This document shows, one piece after another, positions 1 to 9,375 of a DNA stretch of 64,000 bases; within the stretch, counting starts at the first letter, position 1; each line of letters opens with the position of its first letter. The stretch lies in contig DATIJJ010000002.1 in NCBI GenBank assembly GCA_035478795.1, positions 1 to 64,000 on the forward strand, given 5' to 3'. The translations under genes were made by a program, and so were the position numbers. Under the pieces are notes generated by a model that was not told the origin of the DNA, ran no database searches, and saw only the letters and a list, made by a program, of their open reading frames with translations. This stretch comes from DATIJJ01 sp035478795. GTDB taxonomy: Bacteria; Pseudomonadota; Gammaproteobacteria; DSM-16500.

Positions 1-1279
1 AAATTGTTAAGGTATCAATAGTAGCTGAAATCATTTGCGAAGCGACGGTGCGCTTCCAGATCAAATCATATAATTTGTATTGTTCCGGCGATAAAAATTT
101 CTTTAATGATTCCGGTGAACGATGCGCGGAGGTCGGTCGAATAGCTTCATGGGCTTCTTGTGCATTCTTGGCCTTGGTTTTGTAAACACGCGGCTCTTCC
201 GGCACGTTTTCCTTGCCGTAGCGCTCGCCTATCATTTCACGCAATTCAGTAATCGCTTCTTGCGCGAGGTTGACCGAGTCAGTACGCATATAAGAAATCA
301 AACCTGTGGAACCGCCGTCAATTTCGATACCTTCATATAATTGCTGGGCGATACGCATGGTGCGCTGCACGGCAAAACCGAGTTTGCGCGCGGCTTCCTG
401 TTGCAGTGTGGAAGTGATGAACGGTGCGGCGGGATGACGCTTGCGCTGCTTGGTTTCCACTTTATCGACGAGAAGCTTGCCTTTGGCAGCCTTGATGAGT
501 GCCGCTTTGACTTCATCGGCGCGCTCTTGATTGGTAATGGTAAACTGTTCGACTTTCTCGCCTTCAAAAACAGTCAGTCTGGCAGAAAAATCTTTTTTCG
601 ATGCATTTAATGCAGCTGCCACATCCCAATATTCCTGGGAAATAAACTTTTCAATTTCTTCTTCACGCTCAACAATCATGCGCAATGCAGGACTTTGCAC
701 ACGGCCGGCGGATAAACCGCGCCGCACCTTTCGCCACAACAAGGGCGATAAATTAAATCCGACGAGATAATCCAGTGCGCGACGCGCTTGCTGTGCATTG
801 ACGAGTTCCATTGAAATGGCGCGGGGATTGTTGATGGCAGCTTGTACCGCGGATTTGGTAATTTCATGAAAAACCACGCGATGCACCGCTTTATCTTTCA
901 ACACTTTTTTCTCACGCAACACTTCATAGATGTGCCATGAAATGGCTTCGCCTTCGCGATCAGGGTCAGTCGCAAGATAGAGCGCTTCCGCTTTTTTCAT
1001 GGCAGTCACAATCGCTGCAACGTGTTTCGCATTTTTTTCGATTAATTCATACCGCATCGCAAAATGATGTGCGGGATCCACGGCACCTTCCTTTGGCAAT
1101 AAATCACGAACATGGCCATAGGAAGCAAGGACGTCAAAATCAGCACCCAGGTATTTTTTGATGGTTTTGGCTTTGGCAGGCGATTCAACAATCACCAGGT
1201 TTTTTTGGGTAGTCGACTTCGATGCAGGACGGGCCTTTGCAGGCGCAGTCTTCTTCGATGTCGGTTTGGCTTTGGGCAT
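1..1279 (-). CDS. topA: DNA topoisomerase I, N-terminal part (3' end cut by window edge)
   Basis: Type IA topoisomerase that relaxes negatively supercoiled DNA through a 5'-phosphotyrosine intermediate. About 426 residues are visible. After a Lys/Ala/Pro-rich leader of about 25 residues comes the TOPRIM start VIVESPAKAKTI, then DPDREGEAISWH near residue 104, which holds the metal-binding acidic residues. The active-site motif SYMRTDS places the catalytic Tyr at residue 330. The ATG at 1279 precedes the conserved N-terminus. The frame stays open to base 1, so the zinc-ribbon C-terminus is outside the window. It is the last gene of a dprA-smg-topA run, a common gammaproteobacterial order. Confidence 0.96.
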   Translation of the reverse strand, partial: MPKAKPTSKKTAPAKARPASKSTTQKNLVIVESPAKAKTIKKYLGADFDVLASYGHVRDLLPKEGAVDPAHHFAMRYELIEKNAKHVAAIVTAMKKAEALYLATDPDREGEAISWHIYEVLREKKVLKDKAVHRVVFHEITKSAVQAAINNPRAISMELVNAQQARRALDYLVGFNLSPLLWRKVRRGLSAGRVQSPALRMIVEREEEIEKFISQEYWDVAAALNASKKDFSARLTVFEGEKVEQFTITNQERADEVKAALIKAAKGKLLVDKVETKQRKRHPAAPFITSTLQQEAARKLGFAVQRTMRIAQQLYEGIEIDGGSTGLISYMRTDSVNLAQEAITELREMIGERYGKENVPEEPRVYKTKAKNAQEAHEAIRPTSAHRSPESLKKFLSPEQYKLYDLIWKRTVASQMISATIDTLTI

Positions 1280-1313
1280 AGGAATGTTCTTCCTCAGTGT
1301 GGCCTAATGTGAC

Positions 1314-1781
1314 CTAATGTAAAACGTCAAACGCATCCGCCAGTATCATATCCTGTAAAAGTGACAGGGCGGATTTTTTATCGGGCTGGTTAAAGAGCGC
1401 CATCAGCACCACCCAGCGAATGCGCGCGACATCCACTTCGCGGCTATCAAGTGCCATAATCCGGTCAATCACAATTTCACGTGTCACAGGATCAATGATG
1501 CCCAACTGTTCCAGATAGAGTAAAAATCCTTTTCCTTCCACGCCGAGGCGTTCACTTTCTTCCGGAATATAATAACGCAGCGACTGGGGGGTCAGCCTTG
1601 GGCCGGACAAAACCGCTGTCTGTATTTCAACAAGGCCGTCGAGCCAGGTCAGGGCCCGATCAATTTCATACCGATCAAACCCGATTTTTTCAAGCTCCAG
1701 CACGACGTCGGCATTATCCATTTTTAATGCAATGTTGCCATCCATATAATTTTCAAAAATAAACATCAATACTTCAAACAT
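1314..1781 (-). CDS. smg: Smg family protein (DUF494)
   Basis: 155-residue protein that begins MFEVLMFIFENYMD, close to the start of E. coli Smg, which has nearly the same length. The molecular function of Smg is not established. A GTG nine bases upstream would add three residues, but the ATG at 1781 matches the family start. It lies between dprA (24 bases upstream) and topA, the conserved neighbourhood of this family, which makes the assignment firm despite the lack of catalytic motifs. Confidence 0.9.
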   Translation of the reverse strand: MFEVLMFIFENYMDGNIALKMDNADVVLELEKIGFDRYEIDRALTWLDGLVEIQTAVLSGPRLTPQSLRYYIPEESERLGVEGKGFLLYLEQLGIIDPVTREIVIDRIMALDSREVDVARIRWVVLMALFNQPDKKSALSLLQDMILADAFDVLH

Positions 1782-1805
1782 AGCGACCACTTGTCATAGT
1801 TGAGA

Positions 1806-2897
1806 TCAGGCACGAATATAACCTCCCGGCACAACACGCACGTAACCTTCTAATTCTAAAGGTAACAGCATGGAGGAAACTTCGGCTGCCGTCAATTGGG
1901 AGCGCATGATAATAACATCGAGCGCAGTGACTTCATAACCAATTTGTGCCAATACTCGCCTGACCGGGGGCGGAAGGTCAACCGGTTCTGATTTTTCCAA
2001 AACCGGGGGCGCGCAATTTATCTCTTTTTTCAAGGGCCTGATCTCATCCAGAATATCTTTCGACTCTTCAACGAGCTTTGCACCCTGGCGAATCAGCTGG
2101 TGACAACCTCGCGCCAGTGGATTATGGATAGAACCCGGGATGGCAAAGACTTCCCGATTTTGCTCAAGCGCCATTCGGGCTGTGATGAGCGACCCACTGC
2201 GAATCGCGGCTTCCACGACGAGAACACCCAGACTGAGTCCACTGATCACCCGGTTACGCAGGGGAAAATGTTTTGCTTTGGGCGGCATATCAAGCGGAAA
2301 TTCTGACACAATCGTCCCACCCTCATCGATAATGTCTTTCGCGAGTTTTTCATGACTGCGTGGATAAATAGTTTTTAATCCGGTACCGAGCACTGCAATC
2401 GTTTTGCCTTTAGCTGCGAGTACACCCTTGTGACTCGCGGCATCAATTCCCAACGCGAGCCCGCTCGTAATCACCAGGCCATTGGATGCCAGTTCTTTTG
2501 CAAATTGAAAAGCAAGTGTTTGGCCGAAAGGTGTAGGATGGCGCGAACCGACCATCGCAAGTTGCTGTTGCATCAACACCGTTTTATCGCCTTGAAGATA
2601 AAGCACGAGCGGCGGATCATGAATTTCAAGTAGTAAAGGTGGATAATCCGGATCATCCAGCGACAGCATCTGGCCGTTATTTTTTTCAAGCCAGACGAGA
2701 TCATTGTCGATGATATTCCATCGAATACTTTTCAACAGATCGATGTGTTTTGCAGTCAATCCGGCTGTTTGCCAATCTGTGGTCGATGCAGAAAATAATT
2801 TATCAACAGTCAAAAAATAATCGAGCCAGCGACGCACAGTCACAGGACCAATTCCTGGCAGGCGTGATAAGGCCAGCCAGTAGCGATGGTTTTTCAT
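1806..2897 (-). CDS. dprA: DNA processing protein DprA
   Basis: DprA loads RecA onto incoming single-stranded DNA during natural transformation. The 363-residue protein has an N-terminal helix-hairpin-helix/SAM-like segment (SRLPGIGPVTVRRW, residues 11-24). The Rossmann-like core carries GSRHPTPFG (117-125) and SGLALGIDAASH (about 146-157), followed by FPLRNRVISGLS. The last 60 residues look like the DML1 winged helix. Length is normal and no break is seen. It is first in the dprA-smg-topA run and starts at an ATG. Competence is therefore possible, but no other competence gene is present here. Confidence 0.95.
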   Translation of the reverse strand: MKNHRYWLALSRLPGIGPVTVRRWLDYFLTVDKLFSASTTDWQTAGLTAKHIDLLKSIRWNIIDNDLVWLEKNNGQMLSLDDPDYPPLLLEIHDPPLVLYLQGDKTVLMQQQLAMVGSRHPTPFGQTLAFQFAKELASNGLVITSGLALGIDAASHKGVLAAKGKTIAVLGTGLKTIYPRSHEKLAKDIIDEGGTIVSEFPLDMPPKAKHFPLRNRVISGLSLGVLVVEAAIRSGSLITARMALEQNREVFAIPGSIHNPLARGCHQLIRQGAKLVEESKDILDEIRPLKKEINCAPPVLEKSEPVDLPPPVRRVLAQIGYEVTALDVIIMRSQLTAAEVSSMLLPLELEGYVRVVPGGYIRA

Positions 2898-2919
2898 ACG
2901 AGTTCCTTAACTGATGAAA

Positions 2920-5163
2920 TTAGCCGATGAGTCGTTTTACAGTGGATAAGATGAGAGTAGCCGTTGGAGAAACAGATTGAAAGGTAGTATCTATGATTTT
3001 ATCGAAGGCCGCCAGCTTTTCTTCTGTGATAGCCAAATTTTCTCCATCTTCTGAAACAAAATCACTGGCGGCCTTGTATAAACATCCCATTAATTTATTT
3101 ATCGTTTCTTTTTTAACTCGACGTTTCATTTGTGAACAAACGAATTTTATGATCCCAGCGGGATCTTTATCCGAGTGCAATGCATTGTACACATCACCAA
3201 TATCATTCGGTACCTGTATTGTTTTCTCTCCGATGATGACTCTGGATAACCCTTCAAACAGGGTAAAGTTACCGATATTTTTCCAGACAGCTTCCATTTT
3301 TTCCTCGTTAAAAACTTTCCTGAACAAGCACAACAACTCCTGTGGAAACTGCGCTTGTCGCAGTTCGTTTTTTTTTCGAATAGCATCCAAAACATCATCA
3401 AACAATTTGATATCTTCCATCTTATCTTTATCTATTGCATCTTTCAAAAAACTATCCCAGACCGGCTGAAAATCCTTCTCATATTGTTTGTAGTTTTCAG
3501 TTTTCCTGATATCTTCTGAAATTTGTTCTTCTATTTTTTTAATGCTAACAAATAATTTGGCAGCAGCAATACGGCTTTTATGCAATTCATCCCGAAGCTT
3601 GATACCCTGTTCTACTTTTTTATCAAAATCAGGAGGAAATGATCCGTCATGTTTTGATTCATTCTGAGCATCAAAAACTTCTTTTCTAAGCGCTTTCATT
3701 TCGTCGTACAATTTTTTATGCGTTTCATAGGCGAGCTTCGCCTGGCCCAATTCTGTCAGCAATGGGCTCAAAGCAGCACGAAGGTGAGTTAATTTCTCCA
3801 ACTCAGCTTGCCGCGCTTCGGCCTCTGCTCTGGCCTTTTTCAATAATTTATTAAATTTATTCTGCTCGTTCTCGTTGTTTGTTAATAAAAAAACATCAGC
3901 CTGCTCCATTGCTTTCCTGTAATCCGGATCCGTTTTTTCAGAAAAAGTTTTTTTCATTGCTGCATAAAGAGTACCGCGATGATTCACATCTTTTTTTTCT
4001 TCCTTGAAAAAATCTACAAAGCGGGAATAATCAGCAGATATTTTTTTAGCATTTTCAACAGCCTGTTTTTGGGTCTGAATTTCTTCATTCATTTTACCGA
4101 GTTGCTGTGCATTATTTTCATAAGATGCAATATCGCCTGGCGGCACTTGCAAGGCTCTAGTCAATATATTTTTTTGCCTTCTTAATAATTGCTCGAGAGT
4201 TTCCGTTTCACTGACAAGCAATCCGACATCTGCTTCCAATTTTTTTAAATCAAGATTTTTCTGATCTAAAGAGTGCTTGTTTATTGCTGTTTGTTCATTT
4301 GCCCTGCTTAACAAAATATTATGATGATGCTCTGCCCTGTGCTTCAATATGGCTATGTCCGAAAGCAGCTTCTCTTCTCCGATATCAGGCAGCTCATCTT
4401 TATCTGAAAAATCTTCCTGGCATTTGATAGACTTCATGAGTTTTTCTACCAGACCAACTTGTTCAGAAAATCCTTTTGTTTCAGCAGGCGCCAGATTATT
4501 TTTGATAAATGCTTCTTTTTCAGGTGAAACAATCAGATGATGGTGTTTTTGTCTTAATAAATGATGCTCATAACGAAAATAACCACACAACCATTCATCT
4601 TTTTTCACTCGCGCCTTTTGTAACAGAGCTTGCAATGCCTCGTGACTTCCCGTTTCCTGCATCACTTCATTTGCATATTGAATCAGGTCCAGTAGTGGAA
4701 TGGTTTCAAACCTAAGCCCTCTGCGGGTGAGCGCGTCCATTTTTTTGGGATTCGTAGCAAGTGGTCTCAACGAATCTGTGATATAGAGAATAACAGGCTT
4801 TCTCAAGTCATCCAGAAGCAATGCCTTCGATACCCATTCTTCATCTGAAAGCGAGGCGATCAAAGCCTCAATCTCTTGTAATCGATGAACGATGTCACTG
4901 TCCGCTACTTTTAGTGAAACCTGATCGATTTCTTCAAGAATTCTCTGTGTGTCTGAATCATTTCTCAAGGATTGAATATACGCCGGTGACAATGAATCCG
5001 TATAAGAAGATTCATCAAGTTTTTTCATCTCACGCAGTGTATCAGAAACATGGTGAAGTGCTCGAAGCGCATCATTGACTTTTTTTTCTTTTTTTAGTAA
5101 CTGTTTTTTTCCTGCCTGAAGTCGACCATCGAGTGCTCGTAATGATGCCTGTCTTAATAACAT
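2920..5163 (-). CDS. Large coiled-coil protein of unknown function, effector candidate
   Basis: 747 residues with no recognised domain. Long heptad-like stretches rich in Lys, Glu, Leu and Gln run through most of the protein, for example around residues 250-480, so an extended coiled coil is likely. No signal peptide or convincing membrane helix is visible. The C-terminus ends LILSTVKRLIG. The start at 5163 has GGAG seven bases upstream and lies 12 bases after the stop of the preceding coiled-coil gene, so the two are probably one operon. The DNA looks more A/T-rich than the neighbouring housekeeping genes. Large coiled-coil proteins without catalytic motifs are common among Legionella and Coxiella effectors; that role is inferred from architecture only. 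Confidence 0.75.
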   Translation of the reverse strand: MLLRQASLRALDGRLQAGKKQLLKKEKKVNDALRALHHVSDTLREMKKLDESSYTDSLSPAYIQSLRNDSDTQRILEEIDQVSLKVADSDIVHRLQEIEALIASLSDEEWVSKALLLDDLRKPVILYITDSLRPLATNPKKMDALTRRGLRFETIPLLDLIQYANEVMQETGSHEALQALLQKARVKKDEWLCGYFRYEHHLLRQKHHHLIVSPEKEAFIKNNLAPAETKGFSEQVGLVEKLMKSIKCQEDFSDKDELPDIGEEKLLSDIAILKHRAEHHHNILLSRANEQTAINKHSLDQKNLDLKKLEADVGLLVSETETLEQLLRRQKNILTRALQVPPGDIASYENNAQQLGKMNEEIQTQKQAVENAKKISADYSRFVDFFKEEKKDVNHRGTLYAAMKKTFSEKTDPDYRKAMEQADVFLLTNNENEQNKFNKLLKKARAEAEARQAELEKLTHLRAALSPLLTELGQAKLAYETHKKLYDEMKALRKEVFDAQNESKHDGSFPPDFDKKVEQGIKLRDELHKSRIAAAKLFVSIKKIEEQISEDIRKTENYKQYEKDFQPVWDSFLKDAIDKDKMEDIKLFDDVLDAIRKKNELRQAQFPQELLCLFRKVFNEEKMEAVWKNIGNFTLFEGLSRVIIGEKTIQVPNDIGDVYNALHSDKDPAGIIKFVCSQMKRRVKKETINKLMGCLYKAASDFVSEDGENLAITEEKLAAFDKIIDTTFQSVSPTATLILSTVKRLIG

Positions 5164-5175
5164 GAAATGCTCCGA

Positions 5176-7077
5176 CTATCCGCCCACACGATGCGACGCA
5201 GCATGGTCGGGTTTATTTTCAACAGGCTCATGCTTAAATTGTTTCGAGAATTTTTCGCCTTGCGAGAAAAACACACAACTATATGCCCAATTAATCGCTA
5301 CACCGAGCATACGTGCAACCTCATAACCGCATCCTCTGGCCCATAAAATAAAAGAAGTGTCTCGCCGCTTCGCAAGCACCGTCTGACTTTCAGTTTTTCG
5401 AAGAATGGAAAGAAATGTTTCGCTTGATTCATTCGCTGCAGGTAATAATTCTGTCATCAATCGATACTTGTGCAATGTATATTTTAAAGATTTCTGTTTC
5501 GCTTTCTTTTCCTCTGCTGTTTCCGGTTTTGATTCCGGTGTTCTTTCCAGCACAAGGATGGTGTCGATTTCTTTTTGTAATGTTTGATCTACGTCATGTT
5601 GATAAGCTTTTTCTAAAGCCTGCCTGACATTTTTCACATCCGACTCCTCTTTCTCTGTCAGAAAATGATGAGATCTAAGATATCTCACAAGGTGCGCGTA
5701 ATGAAGCGATGCAACTTTCTGATACGTTTCCAGATGCTCTGTCAGGCTCTCTGACAATCGCCCCAGATACGCTTGCGTTTCTGTTTTATAAATCGGGTTT
5801 ACTTTATTTTTTTTGGCGGGAGGAGCAGGCACAGAAACCGGCGCCACCGGAGCTGCCGGCTCACTTTCATCTTTTTTCATTTCAGGCTGATCGGGATTTT
5901 CCTCCCGAAATGCCGCCAACGCGGATGCCTGTCCACGCAAAGTTTCCAATGCCCCTGACAGTTGCTGCCGAATAGTGTTTGCATCATCTATTTCTTTTTG
6001 AATTTTCCCGGATAATTTCAACCAGACTCTCGCCGAACCAAACCGCTCTTGATGCTGTTCACACTCGCTTTTGAGCCCCGCCAGTCGAAAAATCGCTGTG
6101 CTCGCCTCTTCTGTCTTATCGCTCTTCATTTCCCGTTCTATCTGAAAAACAACTTCCTCCATTTTTCCTAAAAAATCACCATCACGATTTTTACTTTCCA
6201 TTCCCAAATACTGCATCGAAAAAAACTCGGCTTTTTCTTTTAGTTTCGATACAGGAAATTGACCCAATGCTTTCGAAGCTTCTCCCCATTCACGGGATAA
6301 CACTTTAGCTATATCTTTCGCTTCTTTTGCCTCTTTAAAAATCTTTTCTAAAAACGGTTTTTCTTTCTCCTCCATCGCCTGCTTCAGCTGCTGCACTTTT
6401 TCTTCCCGTGTAACCATATCCTGTTGCAGCTGCTTTATTTCATCCTGTGTGCGCTTCTTTCTTTCGACATCCAAAACCAGGCGGCGTCCCTCACTCGTCA
6501 GAACAACACGATGCGATTGATCTTTTTTATGTTCTGCCGCAACCTTCTTCACTTCAATGAAATTTTTTATCGTCCTGTCTCTTTTCTCGCCAATCGGCGT
6601 ATCCAGAAAATAATCCAGATTTTTTTTAAATGCATCAATATCCAATTGATTGGAAGCATCACGTAGCAGTTGATCCAGCGTGGATTTAACCGGCTCGCGG
6701 TTTTTTGGCGTGACCAGTTTATTTAATCCGGTTGTGATAGCATCCAGCAGCCATACTTCAGCCGGTTGTTTAACTTCACTTTCCAATTTTTTCAATACTG
6801 AATCTGTTTCCTGCAGATTGCTTTCAAGCGCCGGAATATCTTCTGCCAATTGTTTGATCCCGGCATGCATTGTTTTCAACTCAGGATTTTTTTCTATCAT
6901 CTCTGACAGGATGAAATAATCATTTTCCTGTTTGATTTCAAGTTGAGGGCAAATATTTTGGGATAATGGTTTTGCATCGGACAGTAAAGCCAATTCTTGT
7001 TGAATGGAGAACAGTGTTTGCTGAAGTCGGGTATTCTTTTCTTTTAATGCTCGAACAGAATCGGCACGTGTTTTCAT
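5176..7077 (-). CDS. Coiled-coil protein of unknown function, effector candidate
   Basis: 633 residues dominated by charged helical sequence. A Pro/Ala linker (about residues 408-430, EPAAPVAPVSVPAPPAKK) separates an N-terminal coiled-coil region from a second helical region. Near the C-terminus a more hydrophobic stretch (GCGYEVARMLGVAINWAYSC) could contact a membrane. No known enzymatic motif was found. The ATG at 7077 has AGGGAAGG upstream. It is the first gene of a pair with the 747-residue protein. A CTTAA-N6-CTTAA repeat lies about 55 bases upstream, overlapping the gshB stop. The product may be a secreted effector; function is unknown. Confidence 0.75.
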   Translation of the reverse strand: MKTRADSVRALKEKNTRLQQTLFSIQQELALLSDAKPLSQNICPQLEIKQENDYFILSEMIEKNPELKTMHAGIKQLAEDIPALESNLQETDSVLKKLESEVKQPAEVWLLDAITTGLNKLVTPKNREPVKSTLDQLLRDASNQLDIDAFKKNLDYFLDTPIGEKRDRTIKNFIEVKKVAAEHKKDQSHRVVLTSEGRRLVLDVERKKRTQDEIKQLQQDMVTREEKVQQLKQAMEEKEKPFLEKIFKEAKEAKDIAKVLSREWGEASKALGQFPVSKLKEKAEFFSMQYLGMESKNRDGDFLGKMEEVVFQIEREMKSDKTEEASTAIFRLAGLKSECEQHQERFGSARVWLKLSGKIQKEIDDANTIRQQLSGALETLRGQASALAAFREENPDQPEMKKDESEPAAPVAPVSVPAPPAKKNKVNPIYKTETQAYLGRLSESLTEHLETYQKVASLHYAHLVRYLRSHHFLTEKEESDVKNVRQALEKAYQHDVDQTLQKEIDTILVLERTPESKPETAEEKKAKQKSLKYTLHKYRLMTELLPAANESSETFLSILRKTESQTVLAKRRDTSFILWARGCGYEVARMLGVAINWAYSCVFFSQGEKFSKQFKHEPVENKPDHAASHRVGG

Positions 7078-7131
7078 TTGATACCTTCCCTGATTTGTCT
7101 GTTAAGTCATCTGAACTTATACAAGATCAAG

Positions 7132-7148
7132 CTTAAGAAAGGCTTAAG
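7132..7148 (-). promoter_or_regulatory. Candidate PmrA-like box upstream of the coiled-coil pair
   Basis: On the minus strand the sequence is CTTAAGCCTTTCTTAAG: two CTTAA half-sites separated by six bases. That is the spacing of the PmrA box (cTTAAT-N5-cTTAAT) of Legionella and Coxiella. A TATAAG lies ten bases downstream at 7116-7121, closer than expected if the box sits just above a -35 element. The site overlaps the last codons and stop of gshB, so part of it is constrained by coding. CTTAAG is palindromic, so orientation is not decided by the box itself. Confidence 0.4.
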
Positions 7149-8086
7149 AGCTCTGCGATACAATTAAAAAATGCCATGCTGATGTTGGAACCGGTCTGAT
7201 CATCCAGCTCACGAATACAAGTTGGACTGGTGACATTTATTTCTGTCAAATAATCACCAATCACATCCAGTCCGACGAAATATAATCCTTTTTCACGCAA
7301 AACCGGCCCCACTTGTTGGCAAATCTCACGATCCCGTTCACTTAAGGGTTGTGCGATACCGCGACCGCCTGCTGCGAGATTGCCTCGCAGCTCACCTTCT
7401 TTTGGAATGCGGGCGAGTGCATGCGAAACCGGTTCGCCATTGATCATTAAAATGCGCTTATCTCCCTGTTTTATTTGAGGAATATACCGCTGCATCATTG
7501 CCATTTCCCGACCGTTTTGTGTGAGTGTCTCAAACACGGCGGATGCATTTTCATCCGGGTGAGACAGCCGAAATATTTTTTCACCCCCCATCGCATTTAA
7601 TGGCTTACACACCACATCTTTTTCTTCCTGCAAAAAGTCACGCATTTGTCGCATGTCGCAAGACACCAACGTTTTCGGACAACAATCCGGAAACCAGGCA
7701 GTAAATAATTTTTCATTCACATCCCGCAATGCCTGCGGCTTATTAATGACCCGAACACCGGCACGTTCAGCCAGTTCCAGCAAATAAGTCGTGTAAATAT
7801 ATTCCATATTAAACGGCGGATCTTTTCGCATTAAAATCACGTCAAGCTGTCTCAGTGGAATACAGTCTGTCTCACCCGTTTCGAACCATTTTTCAGGATT
7901 TTTAAAAACACGGCATTTTTTTGTATTCGCGAATACTGTATTATTTTTTAAAAATAAATCTTTTTGTTCGATATAAAAAATATCCCAGCCACGACGGGTG
8001 GCTTCCCAAAGCATCGCGAGTGTACTGTCTTTTTTGTAATGAATGTTTGCCATCGGATCCATTACAACACCCAGTTTGATTGTCAT
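7133..8086 (-). CDS. gshB: Glutathione synthetase
   Basis: ATP-grasp ligase that joins gamma-glutamylcysteine and glycine to make glutathione. The 317 residues match the bacterial GshB length. The N-terminus KLGVVMDPMANIHYKKDST is the typical GshB opening. DVVCKPLNAMGGEKIFRL and the C-terminal EINVTSPTCIRELD segment carry the ATP and Mg binding region. Its ATG overlaps the gshA stop by four bases (ATGA), so translation is probably coupled and both steps of glutathione synthesis are made together. Confidence 0.96.
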   Translation of the reverse strand: MTIKLGVVMDPMANIHYKKDSTLAMLWEATRRGWDIFYIEQKDLFLKNNTVFANTKKCRVFKNPEKWFETGETDCIPLRQLDVILMRKDPPFNMEYIYTTYLLELAERAGVRVINKPQALRDVNEKLFTAWFPDCCPKTLVSCDMRQMRDFLQEEKDVVCKPLNAMGGEKIFRLSHPDENASAVFETLTQNGREMAMMQRYIPQIKQGDKRILMINGEPVSHALARIPKEGELRGNLAAGGRGIAQPLSERDREICQQVGPVLREKGLYFVGLDVIGDYLTEINVTSPTCIRELDDQTGSNISMAFFNCIAELLSLS

Positions 8087-9375
8087 TTTTGTCGCTCCGA
8101 CATTTCACGTGCAGCAGCCAACATACTCAAACGCGCGATCACACCATAGGCATAAAAACGATTCTGGCAATCATCCAGCTCCGGCTTTGGCTGATGACAG
8201 GTTTTTGCAAAAGCGAGCGGCTCAAAATGCATACCCGGTGCATTCAGATTTTCATCGATACCGCGTTCCTTATGCACGCGATAAAAACCACCCACCACAC
8301 GCTCTCCCCACATATAAACAACCGGTTCAGCGACAGAATTATTTTCTCCCCACGTTTCAAACGTATAAACCCCTTCCTGCACAATCACACGCCGCACCGG
8401 CTGACCGCTTTTTGTTTTGGACATACTCGTGCGTTGTTTGCGATTCAGCGATTTCATTTCTTCCACATCGCGCACCGTCATGACACCCATGCCATACGTT
8501 CCGGCATCGGCTTTCACAATAATAAAAGGCTTGCAGGCAATTTCATAGCGTCGATATTTTTCTTTTATCGCTTCAAATAATTGTTCCACATGATGGATGA
8601 GACATTCTTCACCTTCTCTTTTCATAAAATCAACCGAACCACAGTAACGAAAGAGAGGCGCAATCAGCCAGGGATCAATATCAATCAGACGCGCAAATTC
8701 ATCACTGATTTCAGCATAATGTTGAAAATGTCCTGATTTTAAACGTTGGCTCCAGCCGAGCTCTGCCGGAGGAACAAGCGGCTGCGAGAGCGATTCTAAA
8801 ATCGCCGGAATGCCGTCGGACAAATCATTGTTCAGCAAAAGAAGATCCGGAATAAATTGCCCGACCCGAACCTTGTCCTGATCACGCGAGAGTGTTTGCA
8901 ACACGATTTTTTGACCATTCGGCAAATCGAGTTCGGTTGGCGTTTCATAATCAGGCAGCAAGGATCCAATCTTTATTTCAAAGCCCGCGCTCTCCAGAAT
9001 ATGGATGAGGCCCCGGATATTTTCCCAATAATATAAATTACGCGTGTGATTTTCCGGAACCAGCAGAATTTTTTTGGCATCAGGCATGGCATTCCGGATT
9101 GCTCTTTTTGCCGCATCAACAGACAAGGGCAAAAAAGCCGTATTCAAATTATTAAATCCGGCAGGAAATAAATTCATATCAACCGGTGCGAGTTTAAATC
9201 CGGCATTACGCAAATCGACAGAACCATAAACGGGTGCTGCCGTTTTTTTCCATTCTGTCTGAAACCAGGTTTCAATAGCATGCTGTTTATCCAGCAATTG
9301 TTTTTCAAGCAAATGCAACGGCCCGGTCATGGCGGTTGTCAAATGGGGTGTTTCATAATGCCTGTCAGTTCGCAC
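8083..9375 (-). CDS. gshA: Glutamate-cysteine ligase, proteobacterial GshA type
   Basis: First enzyme of glutathione synthesis. The 430-residue protein resembles the Acidithiobacillus-type GshA family rather than the E. coli type. Recognisable segments are FKLAPVDMNLFPAGFNNLN (about 60-78), the NHTRNLYYWENI region, and FIIVKADAGTYGMGVMTV in the ATP-binding part. The longest frame starts at a GTG (9375) inside the 3' end of dsbD; an ATG at 9330 is an alternative. It overlaps gshB by four bases. The dsbD-gshA-gshB order groups thiol metabolism in one transcription unit. Confidence 0.9.
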   Translation of the reverse strand: MRTDRHYETPHLTTAMTGPLHLLEKQLLDKQHAIETWFQTEWKKTAAPVYGSVDLRNAGFKLAPVDMNLFPAGFNNLNTAFLPLSVDAAKRAIRNAMPDAKKILLVPENHTRNLYYWENIRGLIHILESAGFEIKIGSLLPDYETPTELDLPNGQKIVLQTLSRDQDKVRVGQFIPDLLLLNNDLSDGIPAILESLSQPLVPPAELGWSQRLKSGHFQHYAEISDEFARLIDIDPWLIAPLFRYCGSVDFMKREGEECLIHHVEQLFEAIKEKYRRYEIACKPFIIVKADAGTYGMGVMTVRDVEEMKSLNRKQRTSMSKTKSGQPVRRVIVQEGVYTFETWGENNSVAEPVVYMWGERVVGGFYRVHKERGIDENLNAPGMHFEPLAFAKTCHQPKPELDDCQNRFYAYGVIARLSMLAAAREMSERQK

